From positions 1 through 36,684 of the IMG/VR virus record IMGVR_UViG_3300020423_000004: a stretch of DNA of 36,684 nt; one strand, 5' to 3'. The position numbers and the translations under genes are program-made. This DNA comes from a virus. Shown in pieces: positions 15,507 through 22,092 of this stretch. The notes beneath the pieces are model-generated. The model was given only the letters and a program-made list of their open reading frames with translations, ran no database searches and had not been told where the DNA came from. The stretch's first letter is position 1. Every line of letters starts with the position of its first letter.

Positions 15507-15935
15507 TTGTATACAGTCAAGATAAAATTGAATACATACGTGAACAAAATTGGCGAAACATTAAAGATAGAGAGAAAAAGACTAGGTTTTTCACAGGACC
15601 AGTTTGCTAAATTATGTGGTGTAACACGCGGTTCACAGGCTAATTATGAGTCTGGTATACGCTCACCTGATGCAGAGTATTTAATTGCAGCATCGCAGGC
15701 AGGCTGTGACCTTGAATTTTTGTTTAATGGGGTGCGAAGCAAGCAAAAGCAGCTTGATGAAGCAGCGCTTGAAGATTGTATTGAGATACTAGAAGGCGCA
15801 TTAATACAAACAGGCCGCCAATTAACACCGAAGCAAAAAGCGCGTGTTATTGGTGTTTTGTATGAGGAATACACTGATGACGGTGTAGAGGTTACTGCAC
15901 AATCAGTCGTGAGGCACTTACGATTGGTGGGATAA
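15507..15935 (+). CDS. XRE-family prophage repressor (c-like)
   Basis: A 142-residue protein with an N-terminal Cro/C1-type helix-turn-helix (LKIERKRLGFSQDQFAKLCGVTRGSQANYESGIRSP, about residues 19-53) and a helical C-terminal domain for dimerisation. Divergent from ner, it takes the position of the Mu c repressor, but it is of the XRE class, not the Mu c/winged-helix class. There is no ATG; the frame opens at TTG 15507, and an in-frame GTG at 15540 would give 131 residues. Neither start has a clear ribosome site, so the mRNA may be leaderless. It heads a rightward operon of cargo genes that ends at 18979. Confidence 0.8.
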   Translation: MYTVKIKLNTYVNKIGETLKIERKRLGFSQDQFAKLCGVTRGSQANYESGIRSPDAEYLIAASQAGCDLEFLFNGVRSKQKQLDEAALEDCIEILEGALIQTGRQLTPKQKARVIGVLYEEYTDDGVEVTAQSVVRHLRLVG

Positions 15936-15952
15936 ACGATTAGGCGTTTTAT

Positions 15953-16411
15953 ATGGAAGAAAAAAAACAACAATTACAGGATGAACTAGCCCGTGCGCTG
16001 GGTGATAAATTTAGCACGGCTGCTGCAAATGATGATGTATCACAATGTGGCTCTCAGCTAAATGTGAGCCAAACGATTAACGGTAACAATAATCAGGTTA
16101 ACCAAAGCGTACATTTTGCTGCTAGTGATGAATTTGACCCTGAAAACCCTAACATTATTGAATGCCCTTGCTGTTGGAAACCCGCCAGTAAATACGCTAT
16201 TTGCATACGCTGTAATTATGATATACCTGCCCACTTTCACTCTATTGAAGTCGAGCGGCGTGTTGCACGTTTAAACAAACACGCGAAAGGCTGCATGATT
16301 GGTTGTGGCAGTTGCTTTTTATTAAATATGCTGACGGGCAGTTCACTATTTTTTATTGGGGCAATTGCTTTTTTAGGTATCGCTATTGCGTTGTCACAAC
16401 CAGTGAAATGA
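15953..16411 (+). CDS. Zinc-ribbon membrane protein in the lysogenic operon
   Basis: A 152-residue protein of unknown function. Residues 1-20 are helical; about 33-52 hold an Asn/Gln-rich stretch (VSQTINGNNNQVNQS). Four cysteines, CPCC (71-74) with Cys84 and Cys87, look like a zinc ribbon. After a basic helix, a Gly/Cys-rich turn (GCMIGCGSC) leads into a C-terminal membrane segment (about 122-147). It lies 17 bases after the repressor gene and so is likely expressed in lysogens. A membrane-anchored sensor or exclusion factor would fit the location, but nothing shows that directly. Confidence 0.6.
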   Translation: MEEKKQQLQDELARALGDKFSTAAANDDVSQCGSQLNVSQTINGNNNQVNQSVHFAASDEFDPENPNIIECPCCWKPASKYAICIRCNYDIPAHFHSIEVERRVARLNKHAKGCMIGCGSCFLLNMLTGSSLFFIGAIAFLGIAIALSQPVK

Positions 16412-16424
16412 TAAAGGAATGCAT

Positions 16425-16802
16425 ATGGAACTGTTAGAACGTAAGTATATACGTGAGTTAGCTGGTCAACACCAAATAAGGTTACAAGCCGCCGCTATAA
16501 ATAACACTACCCCACAGTTAATGCTTGATTTTGAAGATGAGCTAAGTGAGTTAACTAAAGATCTCAGCGAAGAAGAGCTTAAAAAATTTGATCTTTTTTA
16601 TTGCCAAGAAATGGATGCTTTAGCTGCAATGAGGCAAGTTGAAATAGAAAATGATAGATTAAAAACTGCAGAACTAGAGGCTAAAACAGCAGAATTGGAG
16701 TTATTAGAAGCACAAAAGCAAGCTAATGAAATTAACATTATCGGCTATGTAATAGCTTTTCTTGTTATATTTCTAATGGCGATGTTTTTATTCGGGAAGT
16801 AG
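16425..16802 (+). CDS. Tail-anchored coiled-coil protein
   Basis: About 125 residues, taking the ATG at 16425, which is correctly spaced from AAAGGA; the upstream ATG at 16419 touches that site. The body is acidic and helical, ending in a heptad-like coil with Leu-Glu/Ala repeats (LKTAELEAKTAELELLEAQ). One membrane segment closes the chain (IIGYVIAFLVIFLMAMFLF), so the protein is probably a tail-anchored inner-membrane protein facing the cytoplasm. No family is recognised. It is the third gene of the lysogenic operon. Confidence 0.6.
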   Translation: MELLERKYIRELAGQHQIRLQAAAINNTTPQLMLDFEDELSELTKDLSEEELKKFDLFYCQEMDALAAMRQVEIENDRLKTAELEAKTAELELLEAQKQANEINIIGYVIAFLVIFLMAMFLFGK

Positions 16803-16840
16803 ATAACTCACGTTAGGCGTTTAAGTAATTTGCATACAGA

Positions 16841-16862
16841 ACGTGTGCTGCAACGCGCACGT
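16841..16862. other. Inverted repeat in the lysogenic operon
   Basis: ACGTGTGC (16841-16848) and GCGCACGT (16855-16862) form an 8-bp stem with one G-T pair and a six-base loop. No T-run follows, so it is more likely an mRNA processing or stabilising hairpin, or an operator, than a terminator. Confidence 0.4.
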
Positions 16863-16898
16863 AAAGTGGATTGATACTAAAATAGTAAAGGGATTTAT

Positions 16899-17408
16899 AT
16901 GAAAAAAATTTTTATAGTTGCTGCTGTTTGTACAGTATTGGTTGGCTGTGGGGAGAAAGAAGAAAAGCGAAATGCGGCTCCTGTGGCTGTAACGCCGACT
17001 CCCCCACCTGTTGCATTTGTAGGATCGCAATTTATGCGACCTTATAAATATCATGGGTTTGACGTGGCTAAAGTAAGTGAAATTTTAGGCGTTAACCCCA
17101 ATGCTGCTGGGAATATAGAAGTTGAAACTAATGAACACCTTATACGCTTCGACGCAACTGATGGAGTGATTAGTTACTCTGAGGTGTATATGCTGGAAAC
17201 AACGCCTTGCAGTCAAACTGAGCGGTTTGATCCTATTTCTATTTTAAATGCTGTTGCGGTCAATTCAAAAAATTTAGAAGAACGAGACAGAATGACCCAT
17301 TTAGCCACTTACTATGATCATCAAGAAAAATTAAAAATTAGTGTTACCTGTGAACAAGATGGAACGCCCATTGTGGTGAGGTTTAGTCATAAGTATTACG
17401 GGTATTAA
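16899..17408 (+). CDS. Predicted lipoprotein
   Basis: A 169-residue protein with a clear lipoprotein signal: MKKIFIVAAVCTVLVGCGEK, cleavage before Cys17 in the lipobox LVGC. A short Pro-rich linker (TPTPPPVAF) is followed by a compact domain of about 130 residues with two more cysteines. It resembles small exported proteins that affect the cell surface of lysogens, and phage-encoded lipoproteins often block superinfecting DNA. No specific family is recognised. AAGGGA lies six bases before the ATG. It is AT-rich like its operon neighbours. Confidence 0.65.
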   Translation: MKKIFIVAAVCTVLVGCGEKEEKRNAAPVAVTPTPPPVAFVGSQFMRPYKYHGFDVAKVSEILGVNPNAAGNIEVETNEHLIRFDATDGVISYSEVYMLETTPCSQTERFDPISILNAVAVNSKNLEERDRMTHLATYYDHQEKLKISVTCEQDGTPIVVRFSHKYYGY

Positions 17409-17423
17409 TTAAAAGAGAATAAC

Positions 17424-18425
17424 ATGGCAAAAAGAAATGAACGCAATATCTTATTTTTAGATCTTAATTTATACACTAAAACTTACACACCGCATATCAC
17501 AGGCCTTGTAAATCAATTCACTTTAGATGAATTAATGAAAAAGGTTGTTGCTTTACGTGAAAAGAATAAAGTTAATGTTGAGTTAGGGACTAAAGAACCT
17601 AAAGAGCTATACCTTGCAGATGTTAAATATGACAAGCCAAGCACTACTTGGCAGTTATTAATTAATGTTGTTGATACTTCACTAGCAGATGAAGTGCACC
17701 GTAAAATTGGGGGGGCAGATGATACGCGAAAGGTAAATAGTAAAACAGATGATGTTGGTACAGAATTTTCGAGTCATGTAATTTTTAAAGGTTCTAAAAA
17801 GAAAAATACTGTATATTTAGCCTTATATGAACAAACACCTAATTTGCCAGTCAAGCTTATTTCTCGCTATTTAAATGAAGTTTTTAAGCGTGTTGAACAT
17901 GAGTTTGCTAAAGAGTTTAAGATTAAGCACCCTCAAAATATTTTGGACTCAAAGGGTAATCCTAAAATGATCAGAACTTATTTTAAATGCCATTTTAATG
18001 GGTATGCTTCCGACCAGTTTAAGAATGATGTAGATAATGGCGTATTTAACGATGTAAAGCTTATTACTGGGGAAATGAGTAAAGTTGAAGGTTATGATGT
18101 GCAAAAGCACAGCCAGCTTAGAGAAATACAAATACCTGTAAAAATTGATAAAGCTGAATTACTAAAAGCGGGTGGTAATCATAACTGGCTTGCTAAATTT
18201 AGACTAGGCGTTGCTAAAGATTTAGGGATGGATGAGCTTAAAGTTTCGTTTAAAGATGAAACAGACGCATCACATACAGCCAATATAGACGTAGATACCG
18301 GTATGTTAGTCAACTCTGAGAAGTATGTTAAAAAAGTAAAGATTAGTGAATTTTCGGAACCTTTAACTACATCTGTTGATCTAATATACAAACCGATTAT
18401 TAAGAAAATGCTCGAACATATATGA
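17424..18425 (+). CDS. RexA-like cytosolic protein, candidate superinfection-exclusion sensor
   Basis: A 333-residue soluble protein with no membrane segment. Read against my memory of lambda RexA (279 aa), conserved-looking features occur in the same order: an N-terminal beta region with ELYLADVKYDK, then NVVDTSLADEVHRKI, a segment NTVYLALYEQTPNLPVKLISRYL, a central YFKCHFNGY ... VFNDVKLITG, the basic strand REIQIPVKIDKAELLK, and a C-terminal DELKVSFKDE followed by GMLVN. RexA senses phage replication or recombination intermediates and activates RexB. The downstream gene overlaps by four bases (ATGA) and encodes a four-TM protein, the RexAB arrangement. The Kiwa pair KwaA/KwaB is an alternative comparison. 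The alignment is by eye and the similarity is remote. Confidence 0.5.
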   Translation: MAKRNERNILFLDLNLYTKTYTPHITGLVNQFTLDELMKKVVALREKNKVNVELGTKEPKELYLADVKYDKPSTTWQLLINVVDTSLADEVHRKIGGADDTRKVNSKTDDVGTEFSSHVIFKGSKKKNTVYLALYEQTPNLPVKLISRYLNEVFKRVEHEFAKEFKIKHPQNILDSKGNPKMIRTYFKCHFNGYASDQFKNDVDNGVFNDVKLITGEMSKVEGYDVQKHSQLREIQIPVKIDKAELLKAGGNHNWLAKFRLGVAKDLGMDELKVSFKDETDASHTANIDVDTGMLVNSEKYVKKVKISEFSEPLTTSVDLIYKPIIKKMLEHI

Positions 18426-18979
18426 CATCACAGATTGCTTATCAGTTAACTAGGCCAATATCTTATTTGTTATTGCACCACCCTGCGGGAAAGATATATA
18501 ACTGGCGTATACCTTCAGTACTTACATTAATAAGTACTGTGTTACTGTTTTTATGTTTTGATGTAGCCACCGTTGCAGCTAAAGATGGATTAATCGATCA
18601 ACTGGCAGGGTTTATAACTGGCCTACCTGGTTTTTTAATAGCAGCGCTCGCAGCCATTGCAACCTTTAATCGTCCTGTAATAGATGAAGAAATGATTGAT
18701 TCCCCTACTATTACTATTATCGTTGGTAATACTCGAATTGATAATAGTAAGCTTACACGACGTGATTTTTTATTAAGGCTATTTGCTTATTTAACAGTGT
18801 TAAGTATTTTTTTAGTGGTATTGGTAAAGGTGGCAATGGTCGTCACTTTGCCTGCAACAATTGCCTTATATGGTCAATGGTTTTTTGTTATTGGCTTTTT
18901 GCTGCTTTTTTGGCAATTACTAGTGTTGCTGTTATTTGGTATGTATTACTTATGTGAACGTCTAAATATGAATATGTAA
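18422..18979 (+). CDS. RexB-like four-helix membrane protein
   Basis: A 185-residue inner-membrane protein with four predicted helices at about 29-47, 62-83, 117-141 and 150-176, a cytosolic loop at about 84-115 and a short polar C-terminus. Helix 2 (GLPGFLIAALAAIATFNRP) resembles the RexB segment GTMIAILIAALTFLIG, and the last helix ends, as in RexB, in an LxxLY-type polar tail. RexB (144 aa, four TM) forms an ion channel that depolarises infected lysogens. The start codon overlaps the stop of the RexA-like gene, so the pair is made together. An intrinsic terminator begins at the stop codon. Function is inferred from topology and context. Confidence 0.5.
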   Translation: MTSQIAYQLTRPISYLLLHHPAGKIYNWRIPSVLTLISTVLLFLCFDVATVAAKDGLIDQLAGFITGLPGFLIAALAAIATFNRPVIDEEMIDSPTITIIVGNTRIDNSKLTRRDFLLRLFAYLTVLSIFLVVLVKVAMVVTLPATIALYGQWFFVIGFLLLFWQLLVLLLFGMYYLCERLNMNM

Positions 18980-19003
18980 AGCCCCTTCGTTAGGGGCTTT
19001 TTT
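18979..19003 (+). terminator. Intrinsic terminator closing the lysogenic operon
   Basis: AGCCCCT (18980-18986) and AGGGGCT (18992-18998) form a stem with a six-base loop (TCGT-type), followed by seven T's. It begins at the RexB-like stop codon and ends the repressor-cargo transcript. Confidence 0.9.
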
Positions 19004-19019
19004 GTATGAGAATAAAGTT

Positions 19020-19190
19020 ATGATCAACTTACTTAAAAGGCTTTTTACATACCAAGCGTGTACAGATGAAATTAAAGTTACCGTTAACGGTAAGCGCTTT
19101 GTGGCTGATTTAGATTCGCTTGCGCAAAGCGAAGTGGTTAAACAGCAAGTTAGGCAAGCAAAGAGCTATGTTAACCCTAATAAATTTTAG
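19020..19190 (+). CDS. Small hypothetical protein (56 aa)
   Basis: A 56-residue protein starting at the ATG at 19020 (a TTG at 19002 in the terminator T-run would extend it). It has a short hydrophobic amphipathic start (MINLLKRLFTYQ) and a basic helical end (VKQQVRQAKSYVNPNKF), with VTVNGKRFVADLDSL between. No family is recognised. It lies after the lysogenic terminator and before the late promoter at 19197, so how it is transcribed is unclear. Confidence 0.4.
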   Translation: MINLLKRLFTYQACTDEIKVTVNGKRFVADLDSLAQSEVVKQQVRQAKSYVNPNKF

Positions 19191-19196
19191 TTCGTA

Positions 19197-19288
19197 TATG
19201 TAAAGGTTTTTCCCGCAGCAGGTGTTACCACCTATCGATACCTTAGACGCTCAATAACTCTATTTGTTTTAAACCCTTTAATTGAGCG
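19197..19288 (+). promoter_or_regulatory. Candidate Mor-dependent promoter with 8-bp inverted repeat
   Basis: TATGTAAAGGTTTTTCCCGC (19197-19216) matches the site at 20434 at 15 of 20 positions. At the same spacing as in the other three promoters lies TACCTT (19239-19244), a weak -10. CGCTCAAT (19248-19255) and ATTGAGCG (19281-19288) form a perfect 8-bp inverted repeat between the presumed start of transcription and the GGAG ribosome site of the gene at 19296. Confidence 0.45.
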
Positions 19289-19295
19289 GAGAAAG

Positions 19296-19772
19296 ATGAT
19301 GACTAACTTAACCTGGACAAAAGCTAAGCCCACACTACCAGGGCACTACTGGTTTAGAATGCTTGATACTGCATTTAGCGTACAAGAACCTCATGTTAGG
19401 CAAGTTGTAATTTTGGACGATGAGCTATTTATTACAGACCCTGATACTCACCCTGTTTCAGAACTTAGCGATGACTTTGAATTTGCTGGGCCAATAGATT
19501 TACCAGAAGAACCGGTAGTAACAGCTAAAAAAACAAAGCCCTTTGAGTCTGGGTATACAAGCCCAGGCTTGGATGACAGAGAACAAAATTTGGTAGCCCT
19601 TAAATTAATTAAAAACAACCGCCCATTGTTTGAGGCACTGAGTACACTTGACGCCCAAGAAATATTAAAAAAGGCCAGCTTTTGGCTGACCTGTACGGCT
19701 GGGGTTAATGCTAGTTCTTTTGACGAGATTGATTTAGCTTCTCGAGAATTTGCGAAGAACTACGATTTATAA
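19296..19772 (+). CDS. Hypothetical protein (158 aa)
   Basis: A 158-residue protein. The opening (LTWTKAKPTLPGHYWFRM) has the Trp/Pro-Gly-His-Tyr-Trp pattern common in small phage proteins of unknown function; the middle is acidic (DDELFITDPDTHP) and the C-terminal half is helical. A GGAGAAAG ribosome site precedes two adjacent ATGs. It follows a Mor-type promoter and so is probably a late gene. Its last 62 bases run antisense to a gene on the other strand (19711-19905), and the terminator of that gene lies inside its coding sequence at 19667-19691. Confidence 0.65.
   Translation: MMTNLTWTKAKPTLPGHYWFRMLDTAFSVQEPHVRQVVILDDELFITDPDTHPVSELSDDFEFAGPIDLPEEPVVTAKKTKPFESGYTSPGLDDREQNLVALKLIKNNRPLFEALSTLDAQEILKKASFWLTCTAGVNASSFDEIDLASREFAKNYDL
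19667..19691 (-). terminator. Minus-strand intrinsic terminator inside an opposing gene
   Basis: On the minus strand GGTCAGC (19691-19685) pairs with GCTGGCC (19679-19673) with one wobble, followed by six T's (complement of 19672-19667). It lies 20 bases beyond the stop of the leftward gene 19711-19905 and inside the coding sequence of the rightward gene 19296-19772. Confidence 0.75.
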
Positions 19773-19905
19773 GCTTAATGGCTTCATCTTCGAAGTTAGT
19801 ATTTGTGCCAGAAGCTTTGCCTTTGACCATAAATTCAATGTGAAGCGTTTTAGCCAATGTTAAAACTTGAGCAACATAAAGATGCTCCAATAATTTATTA
19901 TCCAT
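19711..19905 (-). CDS. Small hypothetical protein (64 aa), antisense overlap
   Basis: A 64-residue helical protein (LLEHLYVAQVLTLAKTLHIEF, then DEAIKLINRSSSQILEKLNQ). An AAGG site stands about eight bases before the ATG and an intrinsic terminator follows the stop, so both ends look like those of a real transcription unit. It overlaps the 3' end of the rightward gene at 19296-19772 by 62 bases. No family is recognised. A one-gene leftward unit inside a late rightward region suggests a moron or a regulator. Confidence 0.6.
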   Translation of the reverse strand: MDNKLLEHLYVAQVLTLAKTLHIEFMVKGKASGTNTNFEDEAIKLINRSSSQILEKLNQSRQKN

Positions 19906-19930
19906 AATATACCTTTTTATGTTGGGTTAA

Positions 19931-19966
19931 GCCCTCTTAGTTTTTTACTAAGGGGGCTTATTTTTT
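19931..19966 (+). terminator. Intrinsic terminator (rightward)
   Basis: GCCCTCTTAG (19931-19940) and CTAAGGGGGC (19948-19957) form a 10-bp stem with one mismatch, followed by TTATTTTTT. It would stop transcripts from 19197. A smaller stem, ACGCCT/AGGCGT (19992-20016), lies just downstream. Confidence 0.8.
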
Positions 19967-20047
19967 AGCACAGTTTTAAAAAAAGGGTAAAACGCCTGTA
20001 AGCGATTTTAAGGCGTGTGTTTTTGTGATTGGCTGTAATGGCTCGTG

Positions 20048-20127
20048 TTTAAATCGTTTAAACGCTCTCAGTTAAATTTAAACACGGTTTAAACTTGGTT
20101 TAATGATTATTTAAAGGTGTATTTAAG
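20048..20127. repeat. Phased TTTAAA array 4
   Basis: Units at 20077, 20088, 20099 (TTTAAT) and 20110 are exactly 11 bases apart. Further units at 20048, 20057 and 20122 are slightly off phase, and two more (20141, 20150) run into the stop codon of the gene at 20151-20372. It is the longest non-coding array. Confidence 0.75.
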
Positions 20128-20150
20128 TCGGTATACCAATTTTAAAAGGT

Positions 20151-20372
20151 TTAACCCTTTCGTCCTCGCCTTGGCTCTTTTTTGTGAGCGCATTTATTTG
20201 AACAATAAAAATAGCCATTTAACTTAATGGGTGTATAGAGTGGTGAATTACAAAACGTACATAATGAATTTGCTTGAGCATGGTTTTCATACTCACAGTC
20301 AGAGCATTGACCATCTAGATACGTTTGCTCGTCATTCGTTAGAGCTGTTTGACAACTTGAACAGTGGGCCAT
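20151..20372 (-). CDS. Small double zinc-ribbon protein
   Basis: A 73-residue protein with eight cysteines and nearby histidines: HCSSC (about 3-7), CSDC (about 23-26), CTFC (about 38-41) and YCSNKCAHK (about 56-64). These should form two zinc-binding modules, with a basic tail (KKEPRRGRKG). A nucleic-acid-binding or regulatory role is likely from the motif. AAGGA lies eight bases before the ATG. It is transcribed away from the late protease gene, and its stop codon abuts TTTAAA array 4. Confidence 0.65.
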   Translation of the reverse strand: MAHCSSCQTALTNDEQTYLDGQCSDCEYENHAQANSLCTFCNSPLYTPIKLNGYFYCSNKCAHKKEPRRGRKG

Positions 20373-20433
20373 AAAAATTCCTTGCGACTTTTTTGATACC
20401 CGCTTAGCCTATATTAGTTACCCCATACCCTTA

Positions 20434-20508
20434 GCTGTAAAGTCTTTTCCAGCAGTCTCCCCTTTCTTTGATTCATAAACTAGGTGCCAGTTAATTCATT
20501 TTTGGCAC
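20434..20508 (+). promoter_or_regulatory. Candidate Mor-dependent promoter of the head operon
   Basis: GCTGTAAAGTCTTTTCCAGC (20434-20453) is the reference site of the four. After 22 bases comes TAAACT (20476-20481). GTGCCA (20484-20489) and TGGCAC (20503-20508) form an inverted repeat that ends seven bases before the protease ATG, and no ribosome-binding site is visible in the leader. Confidence 0.6.
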
Positions 20509-20515
20509 TTACATC

Positions 20516-21652
20516 ATGGCAAAGAAAGCAAGCACAAATACACAGTTCGATTGGTTTGAAGTTTTTAAAGCTGGTACCCAAACAGACAGCAAAGGCAATA
20601 CCCAAACTTTTAGTAACGCTGATTTAAATAGCGTTGTTGCTAACTTTACACCTAAAACCGCACCGCTTGTAATCGGCCACCCTAAAATGGATTCTCCTGC
20701 ATGGGGTTGGGCCAGTGAACTAAAAGCCAAAGACGGCGTACTTTACGCTAAAGCAGATGAAGTAAGCAGCGAGTTTGCTAAAGCCGTTGAAGATAAGCGC
20801 TACCCTAACCGCTCAGTGAAATTAGAAAAAGTCGAAAACGGCTACAAACTTGCCCACATTGGTTACTTAGGTGGCAAGCCTCCTGCTGTTGACGGTTTAG
20901 CCTGGCAATTTAACCAGGATGAGAATGCCGACACCCTTACCTTTGAATTTGCTGCCGGTGATATGGACAGTATATCGCTACGCACATCAAACACCCTCAC
21001 ACGCCTTATGAGCAATTTGCGCAACTTCATAACTGACCGTTTTGGTAGTGAAGCGGCAGATAAAGTTGTGCCCGAATACGAATCAGAGTGGTTAAAAGAA
21101 GAAACCATTATTGCTGAGCATGAGCGAGCCAAAGGTAACGCCGAATTTAGTAAAGGTGGCGATGATGACGCCACGCCCCCGACCAATGAGGACAATGCGA
21201 TGGATGAAGAAGAAAAGAAAGCACTTCAAGACCAGCTTGATGCAGCCAATGCCAAGAACAAGCAACTTGAATACACCCAGCGTGTAACAGCGGCTAAAAC
21301 GTTTATCAATGATGAAGTTAACAATGGTGATGCACCGCGCTTAACTAACACAGATGGCGTAGCTGAGTTTATGGCAAGCCTTGGCGATGGCGACACAACG
21401 TTTGAGTTCGCTGCAGCGGATGGCGAGAGCCAAACACTTAAACCAGCAGAATGGTTTAAAGGTTTCTTAAAAGGTTTACCTGAGCAAACTGGCCTAACAA
21501 GCGAGTTTAATAAAGATGATACAGACGGTGAAGATGGCACCGACACAGCTGAAACGCTCGCAGCTAAAGCGCTTGAGTATCAAAAGTCACAATCTGACAA
21601 AGGCATTACGATTAGTATCTCGTCTGCGTTAGACCACATTAAGAAGGCATAA
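20516..21652 (+). CDS. I: Mu I-like head maturation protease with C-terminal scaffold
   Basis: A 378-residue protein combining a prohead protease with a scaffold, as in Mu gene I/Z. The N-terminal protease half (about 1-170) includes VIGHPKMDSPAWGWASELK and YPNRSVKLEKVENGYKLAHIGYLGGKPPAVDGL; Ser104 in the PNRSVKLE block is the likely nucleophile by family position. An acidic linker (about 217-235) leads to a coiled-coil scaffold (EEKKALQDQLDAANAKNKQLEY). An in-frame ATG at 21200 with its own GAGG site could produce the scaffold alone. It is the first gene of the rightward late operon and is preceded by a Mor-type promoter, without a ribosome site of its own. Confidence 0.88.
   Translation: MAKKASTNTQFDWFEVFKAGTQTDSKGNTQTFSNADLNSVVANFTPKTAPLVIGHPKMDSPAWGWASELKAKDGVLYAKADEVSSEFAKAVEDKRYPNRSVKLEKVENGYKLAHIGYLGGKPPAVDGLAWQFNQDENADTLTFEFAAGDMDSISLRTSNTLTRLMSNLRNFITDRFGSEAADKVVPEYESEWLKEETIIAEHERAKGNAEFSKGGDDDATPPTNEDNAMDEEEKKALQDQLDAANAKNKQLEYTQRVTAAKTFINDEVNNGDAPRLTNTDGVAEFMASLGDGDTTFEFAAADGESQTLKPAEWFKGFLKGLPEQTGLTSEFNKDDTDGEDGTDTAETLAAKALEYQKSQSDKGITISISSALDHIKKA
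21200..21652 (+). CDS. Possible internal-start scaffold protein (Z-like)
   Basis: In-frame ATG at codon 229 of the protease gene, with GAGG about eight bases upstream. Translation from here would give 150 residues: the acidic coiled-coil region and the C-terminus without the protease. Mu makes its scaffold in this way from within gene I. The internal site is seen in the sequence; its use is inferred. Confidence 0.45.
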   Translation: MDEEEKKALQDQLDAANAKNKQLEYTQRVTAAKTFINDEVNNGDAPRLTNTDGVAEFMASLGDGDTTFEFAAADGESQTLKPAEWFKGFLKGLPEQTGLTSEFNKDDTDGEDGTDTAETLAAKALEYQKSQSDKGITISISSALDHIKKA

Positions 21653-21656
21653 AATC

Positions 21657-22052
21657 ATGGCGCAACCAGGATTTATTAGAAACTTTAGTTCAGAGGGTGA
21701 AATCCCCCCTAATCGACTTTGCATTGTATCTGCAGCAGCTGACTTTCAAGTTGCGATAGCAATTGGTGCTGATGCCATGTTTGCAGGTGTAACAGAGCAA
21801 GGAACCGATGACCATTTACGTGTTGATGTAGTAATGACACAAAGCGCACCGGTTGAATTTGGTGAAGAGCTTGTAGCCGGTACTCCTGTGATTGCAGACG
21901 CAGAAGGCAAAGCCATTGCATTTGACGTTGCAAACTTTGTCGGTGAAGCCGAGCTATATGTTGCTGGCTGGGTTATGGAAGACGGGACTGCAGGCACGAT
22001 TGGTGATGTGTTTCTGAACCCGCATCTTGTAGCAAATATTCCAAGCGCTTAA
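21657..22052 (+). CDS. DUF2190-like capsid decoration protein
   Basis: A 131-residue beta-rich protein of the DUF2190 type, found between protease and coat genes in Mu-like and other phages and thought to decorate or stabilise the capsid surface. Recognisable features are the N-terminal FSSEGEIPPNRLCIV and the central APVEFGEELVAGTPVIADAEGKAIAF, typical of the family's small beta-barrel. It starts four bases after the protease stop. Its stop codon lies in the centre of a perfect 20-bp palindrome. Confidence 0.75.
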   Translation: MAQPGFIRNFSSEGEIPPNRLCIVSAAADFQVAIAIGADAMFAGVTEQGTDDHLRVDVVMTQSAPVEFGEELVAGTPVIADAEGKAIAFDVANFVGEAELYVAGWVMEDGTAGTIGDVFLNPHLVANIPSA

Positions 22053-22060
22053 GCGCTTGG
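22041..22060. repeat. Perfect 20-bp palindrome at a stop codon
   Basis: CCAAGCGCTTAAGCGCTTGG is fully self-complementary, with the decoration gene's TAA (22050-22052) next to its centre. No T-run follows. It may fold in mRNA as a stabilising or processing hairpin between the decoration and coat genes, or bind a dimeric protein. Confidence 0.7.
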
Positions 22061-22092
22061 GCAATTAAAACTAACTATTTAAGGATTTTGCC

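Noticed and set aside
16803-16862. GTTAGGC followed by a hairpin, resembling an integron attC core after a cargo gene
   Set aside because: Only one GTTRRRY-type core is present; the paired RYYYAAC core and the usual attC layout are absent, and the genes form one operon with ordinary spacing.
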